Assembly (NCBI GenBank): GCA_049692255.1 | Contig: JBAVOR010000004.1 | Coordinates: 9,625-73,624 of the forward strand | Reading direction: 5' to 3' | From: JBAVOR01 sp049692255 | Lineage (GTDB): Bacteria; Babelota; Babeliae; Babelales; JACPOV01 | DNA length: 64,000 nucleotides | Position numbers and translations under genes: made by a program | Notes under the pieces: model-generated | Told to the model about the DNA's origin: nothing | Database searches by the model: none | What the model saw: the letters and a program-made list of their open reading frames with translations, nothing else | Part shown: positions 25,601 through 35,225 of the stretch, piece after piece | Layout: every line of letters begins with the position of its first letter | Numbering within the stretch: position 1 is the first letter of the stretch

Positions 25601-26326
25601 ATGCAGATAATTCAGAACGATAAACTCTCGCTTTTTTTTGGCGCCAAGCAGCATGCATTCGATCCGATAGTAGTACGCGAGAGCGGGCGTGCAACTGAGT
25701 TCTTTGCGCAAGAGCCATTTCTCGCCCTTAAACAGCAGTTGCAGGCAGATGCATTATTCGTCGATTATCAAGTACATGGTGTTGATGGAGTACTATTAAA
25801 AAAAGAAGCGAGTGCACTTATTCCTTCCCCTTTGACTCCTATGGCAGATTTTATTGTTACCGACATACCCCGCTTAGCGGTGGCAGTAACTACTGCTGAT
25901 TGTGTGCCAGTAATTATCTATCATGAACTGATGGGTGTAGTAGCAGCAGTGCATGCGGGCTGGCGTGGTTCTGTCAATGGTATCGTGCGGCATGCAGTAG
26001 AGGCAATGAAGACCCATTTTGCAGTTGATAGTGCAGGGTTACGTGCATTCATTGGCCCGTGTGCCCGTGCGTGTTGTTATGCAGTGGGTGCAGAAGTAAT
26101 TGAAGCATTAGCGACGCGACCAGCATTTTTGTCTGAGCGTAGCACTGGTGTGTATTGCGATTTGGTAGCACTCAATACTACGCAGTTGATCGAAATAGGT
26201 GTGCCTGCCAACGCTATTGATGTTCGCTATGCAACATGTACCATCTGTTCAACTGATTGGTATTCTTATCGGCGCGATCGTACCCCGCTGCGCCAACTTA
26301 GTGGGATTGTAATACACGAGCGCTGA
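25601..26326 (+). CDS. pgeF: YfiH/PgeF-family protein (multicopper-oxidase-like 'laccase domain', peptidoglycan editing / purine nucleoside phosphorylase)
   Basis: 241 aa from the ATG of MQIIQNDKL; the open frame extends 15 codons upstream. The family (DUF152) is a zinc enzyme reported as a purine nucleoside phosphorylase/adenosine deaminase and, in E. coli, as a peptidoglycan editing factor. Conserved elements are TADCVPVIIYH, VHAGWRGSVNGIV (His ligand), and IGPCARACCYAVG (Cys ligand), with a later CTICSTDWYSYRRD. Together these supply the expected His/Cys/His metal site. Length is typical (240-250 aa). The exact physiological role here is unknown. Confidence 0.88.
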   Translation: MQIIQNDKLSLFFGAKQHAFDPIVVRESGRATEFFAQEPFLALKQQLQADALFVDYQVHGVDGVLLKKEASALIPSPLTPMADFIVTDIPRLAVAVTTADCVPVIIYHELMGVVAAVHAGWRGSVNGIVRHAVEAMKTHFAVDSAGLRAFIGPCARACCYAVGAEVIEALATRPAFLSERSTGVYCDLVALNTTQLIEIGVPANAIDVRYATCTICSTDWYSYRRDRTPLRQLSGIVIHER

Positions 26327-26333
26327 TTTTTAT

Positions 26334-26362
26334 TTGTGACGCAATGGCATCTGTGGTACATT
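26334..26362 (+). promoter_or_regulatory. Candidate promoter for secA
   Basis: TTGTGA (26334-26339) and TACATT (26357-26362) are 17 bases apart, about 45 bases before the secA ATG. An overlapping alternative is TTGAAA (26361-26366) with TATCCT 18 bases on. Both are only partial matches. Confidence 0.35.
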
Positions 26363-26406
26363 GAAAAGAGTTAAAAATTATATGTATCCTTGTACAAGGT
26401 GTTTTT

Positions 26407-28944
26407 ATGATTGGAAATTTATTATCACGATTACTGGGAACCAGCAGCATGCGCCAAGTGCGCAAGCTTGAACCGCTGGTGCGTCATATTAATGATTTTG
26501 AACCAGCCATGCAGGCCCTTTCTCCTGCTGCAATGATTGAAAAAACAAATGAGTTTCGTCAGCGCATTACCCGCGGTCAATCGCTCGATGATATTTTACC
26601 AGAAGCATTTGCTTTAGTGCGCGAAGCAGCACATCGTCAGCTGGGTCAACGCCATTTCGACGTACAGCTTATTGGTGGCATAGTGCTCCATCAAGGTAAA
26701 ATTGCAGAAATGAAAACGGGTGAAGGTAAAACATTAACCGCCACATTGCCGTTGTACTTAAATGCGTTAGCCGGCAATGGCGCGCATCTGGTTACTGTGA
26801 ACGATTATTTAGCACGACGTGATGCCGCATGGATGGGGCAAATCTTTGGGTATTTGGGGCTTACTGTTGGGTGCCTGCAACATACTATGAGCGATATAGA
26901 ACGTGCGCGCGTGTATCAAACCGATATTTTGTATGCAACTAATAACGAGCTCGGGTTCGATTACTTGCGCGATAACATGAAGTTTCGTTTAGAAGATTAT
27001 GTGCAAAAAGAACTTGCATATGCCATTGTGGACGAAGTAGACTCCATTTTAATTGACGAAGCTCGTACCCCGTTAATTATTTCTGGTGCTTCTGATGAGG
27101 GGAGCCGTTTGTATCAAGACGTGAATCGCGTTATCCCCCGCCTTGTCGAAAAAGATGATTATGAGGTAGACGAAAAACAACGTACCGTACAGTTAACTGA
27201 AAATGGGAACGATAAGATCGAATCGATGCTTAACGTTCAAAACTTATACGATATTCAACACCTCAATCTATTGCACCATGTGCATCAAGCATTGCGCGCG
27301 CACGCACTTTTCAAACGAGACGTTGATTACGTAGTGAAAGATAACGAAGTACTTATCGTTGATGAATTTACGGGGCGTATTTTATCAGGTCGCCGCTACA
27401 GCGATGGATTGCACCAAGCAATCGAAGCAAAAGAGGGAGTAAAAGTAGAGCGGGAAAGCCAAACACTTGCTTCCATCACGTTACAAAACTTTTTCCGTCT
27501 GTATAAAAAATTAGCGGGCATGACCGGTACAGCACTTACTGAAGCAGAAGAATTTTATAAAGTATATAATCTTGATGTAGTATCTATTCCTACCAATCGC
27601 CCTATGATTCGTGTAGATCAAGATGATGCGATATTTTTTACCAAGCGAGCAAAGTACAAAGCAATTGTAGAAGATGTTAAAGAGCGTCACCAAAAAGGGC
27701 AACCAGTGCTCATTGGCACCATTGCCATTGAAACGTCGGAGTTGTTGAGTGATATTTTGCGTGCAGACCGTATTCCCCATGAAGTGCTCAATGCTAAGCA
27801 GCATGAGCGTGAGGCAGATATTGTTGCATTAGCTGGTCAACCGGGACATGTAACTATTGCAACGAATATGGCGGGTCGTGGTACCGATATTAAACTTGCA
27901 TCCACTGCCTTGGATGCGGGTGGTTTATATATTATTGGCACGGAACGACACGAAAGCCGGCGTATCGATAATCAGTTACGCGGTCGTTCAGGACGGCAAG
28001 GTGACCCGGGTGAATCTCGTTTTTATATTTCAATGGATGATGATTTGGTCCGAGTTTTTGCTGGGCCAGATTTAAAAGACAAAATGGCAAAAGCGGGCAT
28101 GACTGAAGAAGACCGCATAGAACATAAATTTATCTCTCGTGCTATTGAGCATGCGCAAGAGCGTGTAGAAAAACATTATTTCGAAATGCGTAAGCATGCG
28201 CTTGAGTACGATGACGTGCTCAATCAGCAGCGCAACGTGATTTATCGCTATCGACGTGAAGTGCTTGAAGGGTCGCAACAAAGTGCAGAACTGTTTGCAG
28301 ACATGATTGCTACCTCCATCGAAGATTTGGTAGGATCCCTTATTCCAGACCGTTCGGTGACTGAGGATGCTTATGCATTAGTATTACAAGCGGTTAGTGA
28401 TATGACTGGCATTGCTAAAGAGTTGATTGCAAAAGAGAACCCAAGCCGTGCTTCAGTTGAAGCGCTCGTGACCGATCTGATTAATATTTTACAAATTAAT
28501 TATAAAACACGCGCGAATGGTGCTGCCTCAGAAACTATTGAACAAGCAGAAAAATGGTTGATGCTTGAAACTATTGATCAGGCGTGGAAGCAGCATATGC
28601 TCAATCTGGATAATTTAAAAGAAGGCATAGGGTTGCGCGGTTGGGGACAAAAGAATCCGCTGATCGAATATAAAAAAGAAGCATTCTTTATGTTCCAAGA
28701 AATGATGCGTGCCATACGCTTTGAAATGGTGCACCGTATCTTTAATTTAGATATCGCGCGCTTTAATCAAGACGAACTTGAACGGCGTCGACAAGATGAA
28801 CTTGATGAGTTGAATTTAATTGCGAGCGGCAGCAGTGAAGCTGCACCAGAACCGGTAGTACGTTCCGATGCAGACCGTGTTGGCCGCAATGATCCATGCC
28901 CCTGTGGATCGGGTAAGAAGCATAAGAAGTGTTGCATGAAGTAG
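26407..28944 (+). CDS. secA: Protein translocase subunit SecA
   Basis: 845 aa, the usual size. SecA is the ATPase motor that pushes preproteins through SecYEG. NBD1 has Walker A MKTGEGKTLTATLP and the DEAD-like VDEVDSILIDEARTPLI. The preprotein cross-linking domain follows. NBD2 has GTAIETSELLSD-like IGTIAIETSE, TNMAGRGTDIKL and RGRSGRQGDPGES. The helical scaffold and wing domains follow (TIDQAWKQHMLNLD, LRGWGQKNPLIEYKKEAF). The extreme C-terminus is a zinc SEC-C motif, DPCPCGSGKKHKKCC. No paralogue or truncation is seen. It ends one base before the convergent galE stop. Confidence 0.98.
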   Translation: MIGNLLSRLLGTSSMRQVRKLEPLVRHINDFEPAMQALSPAAMIEKTNEFRQRITRGQSLDDILPEAFALVREAAHRQLGQRHFDVQLIGGIVLHQGKIAEMKTGEGKTLTATLPLYLNALAGNGAHLVTVNDYLARRDAAWMGQIFGYLGLTVGCLQHTMSDIERARVYQTDILYATNNELGFDYLRDNMKFRLEDYVQKELAYAIVDEVDSILIDEARTPLIISGASDEGSRLYQDVNRVIPRLVEKDDYEVDEKQRTVQLTENGNDKIESMLNVQNLYDIQHLNLLHHVHQALRAHALFKRDVDYVVKDNEVLIVDEFTGRILSGRRYSDGLHQAIEAKEGVKVERESQTLASITLQNFFRLYKKLAGMTGTALTEAEEFYKVYNLDVVSIPTNRPMIRVDQDDAIFFTKRAKYKAIVEDVKERHQKGQPVLIGTIAIETSELLSDILRADRIPHEVLNAKQHEREADIVALAGQPGHVTIATNMAGRGTDIKLASTALDAGGLYIIGTERHESRRIDNQLRGRSGRQGDPGESRFYISMDDDLVRVFAGPDLKDKMAKAGMTEEDRIEHKFISRAIEHAQERVEKHYFEMRKHALEYDDVLNQQRNVIYRYRREVLEGSQQSAELFADMIATSIEDLVGSLIPDRSVTEDAYALVLQAVSDMTGIAKELIAKENPSRASVEALVTDLINILQINYKTRANGAASETIEQAEKWLMLETIDQAWKQHMLNLDNLKEGIGLRGWGQKNPLIEYKKEAFFMFQEMMRAIRFEMVHRIFNLDIARFNQDELERRRQDELDELNLIASGSSEAAPEPVVRSDADRVGRNDPCPCGSGKKHKKCCMK

Positions 28945-28945
28945 T

Positions 28946-30052
28946 TTACCTACAACTTACAACCGCTTGTGGCATACAAATGTCAGTCGCTCGTTGATTT
29001 GCAAACACTGCAGCCGATTTGATAATAAACTCTAAATTCGAATGCACTGGCTTCCAGTGTAAAATAGCATGTGCCTTGTTTGCATCTGCAACTAAAATAG
29101 CAGGGTCGCCCACACGCCGCGGTTGTTGCACTACTTTAATCTCTTTGCGTATTATGGTTTGCACCGTGTTAATTAATTCTTTAACCGATACTCCATTTTC
29201 TGTGCCTAAATTAAAGATATCTGATGGGCTGCCCTGTTCAAGGTACTGTAACGCCAGCACATGTGCATGAGCAATGTCGCGTACATGCACATAATCACGA
29301 ATAGCGCTACCATCACGTGTTGGGTAATCAGTACCAAAAATCATAAATGGTTTCTCTTGTTGTGCGGCAGTCAGGAGCAATGGTATAGCATGTGTTTCCG
29401 GTTCATGGCGTTCGCCTAAATCTTCTTCCGGCAATGCACCCGCAGCATTAAAATATCGCAACGTAACTGAACGTAGCCCATACGCCGCATCACAATCAGC
29501 AAGTACTCGTTCTACCACACTTTTAGTGTAACCATAGGGGCTAATCGGGTTGATGGGATGGTTCGTGTCTATTGGCGTATACAATGGCGTTCCATACACC
29601 GCGCAGCTGGAAGAGAAAATAAAGTGGTGCACGTGATGTGCTACCATTGCCTCAATTAATGTAACGGTGTTGTTAACGTTGTTATGATAAAACGCTAACG
29701 GGTCGGTGACTGATCGGCCCACTTCAATATCTGCTGCGCAATGCACTATTGCATGTACGTGGTGTTCAGTAAAGATTGTATCAAGTAATTGGCGGTCACC
29801 GCAGTTGCCACGGATTACTGTTGCCCACGACGGGTTAAACGGTTGGTTATATTTAAAAATATCGAGCACCAGCACGCGGTAACCTTGTTGTGCTAATGCA
29901 TGCGCAATGTGTGAACCGATATACCCGGCACCCCCCGTGACCAAAACTGTTTTTTGCTCCATTGCGTCAGACCCTTTTTTTACGTCTACTATTGCTAGCG
30001 ATGCATTCATACTACTGAACAACACCATAGCATAAACAAATAGTTTTGACAT
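28946..30052 (-). CDS. galE: UDP-glucose 4-epimerase with an N-terminal hydrophobic extension
   Basis: 368 aa. GalE interconverts UDP-glucose and UDP-galactose (or the N-acetyl forms). The Rossmann motif TGGAGYIGSHIA, the catalytic SSSCAVYG and the YGYTKSVVER (Tyr-x3-Lys) are intact. FNLGTENGVSVKEL and the C-terminal KPVHSNLEFII are family-typical. The unusual part is residues 1-30: MSKLFVYAMVLFSSMNASLA looks like a Sec signal peptide. An internal ATG at 29962 (MEQKTVLVTGGAGYIGS) would give a normal cytoplasmic enzyme and has AAGGG 10 bases upstream. Which start is used cannot be decided here. Convergent with secA. Confidence 0.9.
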   Translation of the reverse strand: MSKLFVYAMVLFSSMNASLAIVDVKKGSDAMEQKTVLVTGGAGYIGSHIAHALAQQGYRVLVLDIFKYNQPFNPSWATVIRGNCGDRQLLDTIFTEHHVHAIVHCAADIEVGRSVTDPLAFYHNNVNNTVTLIEAMVAHHVHHFIFSSSCAVYGTPLYTPIDTNHPINPISPYGYTKSVVERVLADCDAAYGLRSVTLRYFNAAGALPEEDLGERHEPETHAIPLLLTAAQQEKPFMIFGTDYPTRDGSAIRDYVHVRDIAHAHVLALQYLEQGSPSDIFNLGTENGVSVKELINTVQTIIRKEIKVVQQPRRVGDPAILVADANKAHAILHWKPVHSNLEFIIKSAAVFANQRATDICMPQAVVSCR

Positions 30053-30072
30053 ACAGTTGTCTTTCGTTATTT

Positions 30073-30105
30073 AAAAAAAGAGCCCGGCTGTTACACCAGG
30101 CTCTT
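30073..30105 (-). terminator. Intrinsic terminator of the 30144-31220 gene
   Basis: On the minus strand AAGAGCCTGG and CCGGGCTCTT form a 10-bp stem with one G-U type mismatch and an 8-base loop, followed directly by seven T. It lies between that gene's stop and galE. Confidence 0.88.
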
Positions 30106-30143
30106 GTAAACTATTACTATTGTTGTATCTTACTTAATTGTTT

Positions 30144-31220
30144 TTATTCCACAGGCGGGAGATTGGGTTGTAATTCACCTTTCGCTTCTGCCTCTTTATA
30201 CAACGTATCGTAGGTAGGCAGTTTGAATCCAGTACGGTATGCCATGCCCCAGTTGAATGTATAGTTCAACCGATCATCAATTGCTGATGCGTAAGGACTT
30301 AATTGTGTGTTGGTTGGATAGTCACTGTAATATAGCTGAGTAATTTGAGGGCTATTTTTCTTAACTAAATCATACAACGTAGATATACCTTCAGTCTGAT
30401 ATAAAGCAGCAAGATCTTTGTTGAATTGACGTGCTGCATCTAATGATAATCCAGAGAAGTCTTGAGTAAATTGTTTGTTAAAATGTCTAGATACGTCGCC
30501 GAATACTGTGAAAGAGGGTGCTTTATTATAGGAGTCAGCATACACTGCTTCTGCAAGAGCAAAAGGGTTAACTTTATTCTTTTTGCCTGGTTCATAGATG
30601 CGTGTTGTTATATCTTTGATGAGCTCATCCCCAGCGGCAACTTTATTTTTAGCTACGTTATTTTTCACATTATTGTACGTAGTAGCCCAAAAAGAACCTA
30701 CCATACCACCAAAAGCATTATTAATTGCTGCATCAATGTATTGTGCAAATTTTGTTTTTGTTTTTTTATCTGACTCGTAATAAACATTTTCTATAGTGTC
30801 ATTAACAAGCACCCCAGGATTTTTAATATCTTTTGCATCAGCTATAAGTGCTCCAACTGCTGCAACTGTATTAGTTTTTACGCCGTAAGTGGCAAGGAAT
30901 GCATTATCAATAGTCTTGAATAGCGTTTCACTTAATTCGCCTGTAATACCCTTCTGTTTTTTATATTCTTGTATCTTTGCTAGCGCTGTGAAAGGGTTAT
31001 TACTATTTTTCTTAATTATGTCGACAATTTTTGAAGTTAAGTCCTTTTCTTCCTCAGCAGTTGCTTTAGGAATATAAGGCGCCAGCTCCCAGCCCTTGCC
31101 TGAAAGTACATCAGATAATGTATTCCAAGTTTTGTGATATTCCTTCAACGCTTCGGTCAACGGTTCTGCATGTATATTAATCGCCATGCTGGCAACTAAT
31201 AGTAACAGTATTCTTTTCAT
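30144..31220 (-). CDS. Exported protein of unknown function
   Basis: 358 aa with a signal peptide (MKRILLLLVASMAINIHA). The mature protein is mostly helical, Lys/Asn/Ala-rich, with no cysteines of note. Two related-looking stretches mention PFTALAKIQEYKK and PFALAEAVYADSYNK, which may mark an internal duplication. A short hydrophobic segment NTVAAVGALIADA lies at about 115-130. No known family is recognised. It has its own terminator downstream and a terminator upstream that closes the preceding transcript, so it is probably monocistronic. The AT-rich 98-base gap upstream should hold the promoter. Function unknown; export is well supported. Confidence 0.7.
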   Translation of the reverse strand: MKRILLLLVASMAINIHAEPLTEALKEYHKTWNTLSDVLSGKGWELAPYIPKATAEEEKDLTSKIVDIIKKNSNNPFTALAKIQEYKKQKGITGELSETLFKTIDNAFLATYGVKTNTVAAVGALIADAKDIKNPGVLVNDTIENVYYESDKKTKTKFAQYIDAAINNAFGGMVGSFWATTYNNVKNNVAKNKVAAGDELIKDITTRIYEPGKKNKVNPFALAEAVYADSYNKAPSFTVFGDVSRHFNKQFTQDFSGLSLDAARQFNKDLAALYQTEGISTLYDLVKKNSPQITQLYYSDYPTNTQLSPYASAIDDRLNYTFNWGMAYRTGFKLPTYDTLYKEAEAKGELQPNLPPVE

Positions 31221-31252
31221 ATTTTTTCCTTTTTTTGTATCAATTGATGCTT

Positions 31253-31290
31253 AAAAAAATTCCCGAGCATTTGAATAACGCCCGGGAATT
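31253..31290 (-). terminator. Intrinsic terminator of the porin/coiled-coil operon
   Basis: AATTCCCGGGC and GCTCGGGAATT (minus strand) form an 11-bp stem with one G-U pair and an 11-base loop, followed by seven T. It lies about 30 bases after the stop at 31319. Confidence 0.88.
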
Positions 31291-31318
31291 AATTCTTGTA
31301 AGTTACATAAGAAATGGA

Positions 31319-32002
31319 TTATGAAATCATGCTCGCGAATTCTTTCATTTCTTTAAAATTCGCATACCCTAGGTTTGTGGCTATTTTTTCTTGCTCTGCT
31401 ACGCCAAGTTTGTTTGCCGCTACAACTACAGTATTGATTGCTTGTTGGGCGTTCTGTAGAGCAGTTGTTTGCTCTGCTGTTAAATTTGATGCACTGGCTA
31501 CTCGCATAGCTTCATCTCTTACTGCATTACGATCATAGCCACCGCCGCCTTTTTCAGCAACCTGTTTTCGCAATGAATCGATTTGTGCAGTGAGCCCATT
31601 TATCGTCTGAGTATTTTTAGCTTGTACATTACTTAATTTTGTTGTTAAATCTTTGTTTTCATTCTGTAAGCTTTCATAATCAGCTTTTTTTACCGTATCT
31701 GGTCCTGACGGAGGTGTTGCCCGTAATGCTGTAATTTGTCCATTCAAGCTAGCAATGGTACCATTTGCTGTTGCCAATTGAGCGTTAATTGGTGCTTTTG
31801 CCTGAGCCACAGCATTAGCCAAGTATGTTGCTGTGTAGATTGGTTTTTCTTTTTTACCACCGCGGGCTGTAGGTTTACGAGTAGCAGTACGTGCACCACG
31901 TGCTGGTGATGCAAGGCGGCCACGTTGGCTTGCGGAGGCTTGCTGGTGTTCAACCAGCAAGCCACAAGCTATAACTAACGCTAATAGCTTTGTTATTTTC
32001 AT
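31319..32002 (-). CDS. Exported coiled-coil protein
   Basis: 227 aa. The signal peptide (MKITKLLALVIACGLLVEHQ, ending ASA) is followed by a basic Arg/Ala/Gly/Thr-rich segment (residues 25-52; RGRLASPARGARTATRK). A long coiled coil runs from about 65 to 150, with heptads in NGQITALRAT, NENKDLTTKLSNVQ and LTAQIDSLRKQVAEK, interrupted by TPPSGPD. A Gly run and an Ala-rich helical tail follow. It starts 22 bp after the porin-like gene, with a shared terminator, so the two are an operon. A role linking the outer membrane to another layer is conceivable from the basic plus coiled-coil layout; this is inference. No family is recognised. Confidence 0.7.
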   Translation of the reverse strand: MKITKLLALVIACGLLVEHQQASASQRGRLASPARGARTATRKPTARGGKKEKPIYTATYLANAVAQAKAPINAQLATANGTIASLNGQITALRATPPSGPDTVKKADYESLQNENKDLTTKLSNVQAKNTQTINGLTAQIDSLRKQVAEKGGGGYDRNAVRDEAMRVASASNLTAEQTTALQNAQQAINTVVVAANKLGVAEQEKIATNLGYANFKEMKEFASMIS

Positions 32003-32024
32003 ATTCTTAATCCTTTATCTCAAC

Positions 32025-33638
32025 TTAGATTGATACGCCTAATTTACCCCACACCATCCAACGGTTAATTGCACCGCGTTCAGATGCTAATTCATATGAA
32101 CCGCCGAGGCCGACGCATACTGGGTAGCAAAGATGATCCCAACGATAACCGATTGAACCATAGAAGTTGTGAGTGATTGCAAAAGTAGCTGCTGCTGTTT
32201 GCAGATCAAGATCTTCTTCTGTGATCGCAAGATCAGCGAATGTTGCAGGATCTTCTTCATCTAAGTTAACTGCTGCTGGGAAGAAGTTTTCTTTGATAGT
32301 AAGTGCGCGGTTAATGAATCCTGGTTCAAATGCTGGTTGAACGAACCCGCCACCAACGTTTGCGAAGGTGATAGTAGTTGGGAACTCATTCTTGAGTGAA
32401 ATATGTTCACTTTGTTTAGCCCAGAAGTTGTACCCAAGTTCACCTTGGAATCCATGGTGTGTGTATACAACCGCTGAGTTGATGTCTTTATTGAATCGTG
32501 GGCTTACGCGTACTTTTTGTGTGAATACGTTAATACCTTCGATTGGTTGTCCATCAAGCGCATCTGCGTCTGTATTGTACACAGACATGTAACGGCTCCA
32601 AGGCTTGCCCCGTACGTCAAATGCACGTACCTGTGTGTTAGGGAACAGATAGCGGCCGTTTGTTGCTAATTCTAAGTGAAGATAACGGTCACAGCTTGAC
32701 CACATTTCCCAACCAAATGTGCCACCCCACATTAAACCGCCGTGGAATTCGTTACCAACGATCGGTTCAAATACGTAGACACCTTTTGTTTTGTTACCTG
32801 CAGGAATCACACCACCAAGATAACCATCTGCATGGAAGCAATCATCACACAGATAATCGTAACCTAATTTGATAGTAACATCAGCTGCTGCGAAATGGCT
32901 ACGCGCACCGTTGATGATACCATATTGCCAGCCTGAACCAGTTACTGTTGAATCAACTGAGTCGGGTGCACTTTGTACTACCAATTTATTAACGCCAGTG
33001 AATGCTTGCGCTACGCTGGTGCTAGTGCCATCGATTGCTATGCCCGCTTCTTGAATGGATTCAGTCAGACGCATGTCGTTACTTACCCATTCCAATGGTG
33101 TTGAAACTTCCAACCACCATCTTTTGTCGCAGCAGTCGCGGCGATGGAGATATTGCTTGTAATCAAGACCAACACCCGCATATGAATGGCGAGGCTTGAA
33201 AGTTACTGTACTTTTGAAGTTCTTATCTAATGTTTGAATGTTAAAGAAGATAGCGTTCACATCACGGAAGTTCGGATTGCCTGCACCGTTTGCATCTGAA
33301 TCAGCACTTGTGTATGCAGTAGTTAATAGATCAGTTGAACCTTCTGCTAAATCTTCTGCAAAGATTATGGTGTTGCTACTGTTGGGCGAGAAGTATTGTG
33401 CAATATCGCTACTTTGTGTTGATTGACCACCGAGTGGTACTATTTGGAATGCACCATTAATTCCACCTTCACGCGCTAACGCACGATCACGCCAGAGCGA
33501 TTCCTTTTCTGGCATGCTATCTTGGAATATAGGACGGATAGAAAAGAACGTTTTAGACGTACCAAGACGATGATCCGCTTGTATGAGTGCACTCGCACCC
33601 AGTACTAACGCTGACAGTTGCTTGAACTGTTTTCTCAT
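32025..33638 (-). CDS. Porin-like outer-membrane beta-barrel protein
   Basis: 537 aa from the ATG after GAGGAGTGACT; an in-frame 13-codon extension upstream lacks a signal. The signal peptide (MRKQFKQLSALVLGASALIQA) precedes a mature part with alternating hydrophobic/polar strands and aromatic-rich turns: FHGGLMWGGTFGWEMWS, RYLHLELATNGRYLFP, FQGELGYNFWAKQ and the C-terminal YGSIGYRWDHLCYPV and WMVWGKLGVSI. A CCDKRWWLEVSTPLEW segment and a CDDCF pair add several cysteines. This profile suggests a large monomeric barrel, MOMP- or porin-like, probably abundant. It has a good Shine-Dalgarno sequence and a candidate promoter. First gene of a two-gene operon. The exact family is not identified. Confidence 0.75.
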   Translation of the reverse strand: MRKQFKQLSALVLGASALIQADHRLGTSKTFFSIRPIFQDSMPEKESLWRDRALAREGGINGAFQIVPLGGQSTQSSDIAQYFSPNSSNTIIFAEDLAEGSTDLLTTAYTSADSDANGAGNPNFRDVNAIFFNIQTLDKNFKSTVTFKPRHSYAGVGLDYKQYLHRRDCCDKRWWLEVSTPLEWVSNDMRLTESIQEAGIAIDGTSTSVAQAFTGVNKLVVQSAPDSVDSTVTGSGWQYGIINGARSHFAAADVTIKLGYDYLCDDCFHADGYLGGVIPAGNKTKGVYVFEPIVGNEFHGGLMWGGTFGWEMWSSCDRYLHLELATNGRYLFPNTQVRAFDVRGKPWSRYMSVYNTDADALDGQPIEGINVFTQKVRVSPRFNKDINSAVVYTHHGFQGELGYNFWAKQSEHISLKNEFPTTITFANVGGGFVQPAFEPGFINRALTIKENFFPAAVNLDEEDPATFADLAITEEDLDLQTAAATFAITHNFYGSIGYRWDHLCYPVCVGLGGSYELASERGAINRWMVWGKLGVSI

Positions 33639-33965
33639 AGTCACTCCTCTTTTGGAAGTGTTATACATTACTGACATCTCACGACAAGTATTGCTACATT
33701 ACGTATTTTATTGCATGCGCGTCAAGAGTTTCATTCGCACATTGTTTTTTTGGTGGACCTATTATAAAACCTCTTCATCATTACCTCATAGGTACCTCCT
33801 TCTTTGTTAATCGGTACTCTTCGCTGTTATTATCAAAGTTCTATCATTAGAATTAAGCAAAAGTCAACTATTTTAAAAAAGTTATCTCATGATTTCATTT
33901 TTTTAAAATCAGTTGTACCCTAAAAAAATACGATACGCTAAGTCTAGAGTTTGTTTAGTTTTTGA
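33639..33965. other. Divergent intergenic region, no gene seen
   Basis: 327 bases between the divergent porin-like gene and hisS. It is AT-rich with many T and A runs and no convincing open frame. It holds the porin promoter candidate. For hisS only weak elements are seen (TTGTAC near 33912). No repeat of the dispersed family is present. Confidence 0.6.
33696..33725 (-). promoter_or_regulatory. Candidate promoter for the porin operon
   Basis: On the minus strand TTGACG (33725-33720) and TAATGT (33701-33696) are 18 bases apart, giving a leader of about 50 bases before the ATG. The -35 is strong and the -10 moderate. Confidence 0.4.
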
Positions 33966-33971
33966 GTGCAT

Positions 33972-35225
33972 ATGATAAATAAAGTACGTGGTACACAGGA
34001 TTTTATCGATTATAGTTTTATTAATGAGCTGCTTGAGCGGGTGCGTCATCTATTGCAACTGCATAATTTTGCTCAGATTCAGACTCCTATTTTAGAATAT
34101 CTTGATCTGTTCAAACGTTCACTCGGTGAGCAAACTGAAGTAATTACGAAACAAATGTTTGTTATCGATAGTGAACACGATGAACAGAAAATTTGTTTGC
34201 GGCCAGAAGCAACCGCTCCCATTATGCGAGCGTTTCTTGAACATGGTGGTGCGCATAGCTTTACTTTGCCATGGAAGGTATTTGCCATCGGAGCCATGTT
34301 CAGGCACGAGCGCCCACAAAAAGGACGTTACCGCGAATTTCATCAATGTAGCATAGAAATGATAGGCACGAGCTCGTTATGGCATGATGCAGAGCTGTTA
34401 GCATTGTTAGATGATCTGTTTAGCCGTGTGCTGCATATATCTGGGTATGCGTTGGTGATCAATTATTTAGGATGCGCGCAAGATCGTGTTGCGTATAAAA
34501 AAGAGTTGCACGCATTTATAGAAAAAGGGATCGATGGGTTATGTGAGTTTTGCCACGAACGCAAAGAAAAAAATATTCTCCGTGCGCTCGATTGTAAAAA
34601 TGAAAACTGTCAGCGCTATTACGCAAACGCGCCCCGTATTACCGATCATTTATGTGAGACTTGTGCTGTTGAATGGAAACAGCTACGGGCTACGCTTGAT
34701 ACGCTCTCGATTAGCTATACACATCTACCTACGCTAGTTCGTGGGCTCGATTATTATGAAAAAACAGTTTTTGAATTCGTCAGCAGCAATTTAGGTGCGC
34801 AGACTGCGTTTTGTGGCGGAGGACGTTATAACGGTCTTGCTACGCAGTTAGGTGCACGTGAAGCAGTACCTGCTATCGGTGCAGGCATTGGTATAGAACG
34901 ACTCATGCTTTTGCTCGAAGATACACAAGAACATCTGCGTCAAGAAAAACGATTGCACGTAATCATTCCTATGACCGTTACGCAATATCCGTTAGCGATG
35001 CTCTTGGCTGATGCTTTGTTTCGCGCAGGTGTAACAACAGATCTGTTTATAGAACAAGATTCGCTGCGTTCCATGATGCGTAAAGCAAATAAATTAGGTG
35101 CGCGCTATGCGCTTATTTTAGGTGAAACAGAGCAGCAAGACGGTACCGTGGTAATTAAAGACCTTGTTGCCGGTACGCAAGAAACTGTGCGTCAGGTTGA
35201 TGCAGTGGCGTATTTAAAGAAGTAA
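33972..35225 (+). CDS. hisS: Histidine--tRNA ligase
   Basis: 417 aa from ATG (MINKVRGTQDF); GTG two codons upstream is also open. HisRS charges tRNA-His. Class II motifs are present: motif 2 FRHERPQKGRYREFHQ, the HisA signature LVRGLDYYEKTVFEF, and motif 3 with AGIGIERLM; GGGRYNGL is conserved. The insertion domain has a Cys cluster (CEFCHER, CKNENC, CETC), a zinc-binding insert seen in many bacterial HisRS. The C-terminal anticodon-binding domain ends in KDLVAGTQETV. A terminator follows after the DUF1016 remnant. Complete. Confidence 0.96.
   Translation: MINKVRGTQDFIDYSFINELLERVRHLLQLHNFAQIQTPILEYLDLFKRSLGEQTEVITKQMFVIDSEHDEQKICLRPEATAPIMRAFLEHGGAHSFTLPWKVFAIGAMFRHERPQKGRYREFHQCSIEMIGTSSLWHDAELLALLDDLFSRVLHISGYALVINYLGCAQDRVAYKKELHAFIEKGIDGLCEFCHERKEKNILRALDCKNENCQRYYANAPRITDHLCETCAVEWKQLRATLDTLSISYTHLPTLVRGLDYYEKTVFEFVSSNLGAQTAFCGGGRYNGLATQLGAREAVPAIGAGIGIERLMLLLEDTQEHLRQEKRLHVIIPMTVTQYPLAMLLADALFRAGVTTDLFIEQDSLRSMMRKANKLGARYALILGETEQQDGTVVIKDLVAGTQETVRQVDAVAYLKK

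Noticed and set aside
31744..31965. Alternative frame in the basic/coiled-coil exported gene
   Set aside because: The Gln/His-rich translation is a frame shadow. The main frame has a signal peptide and a terminator at the right place.
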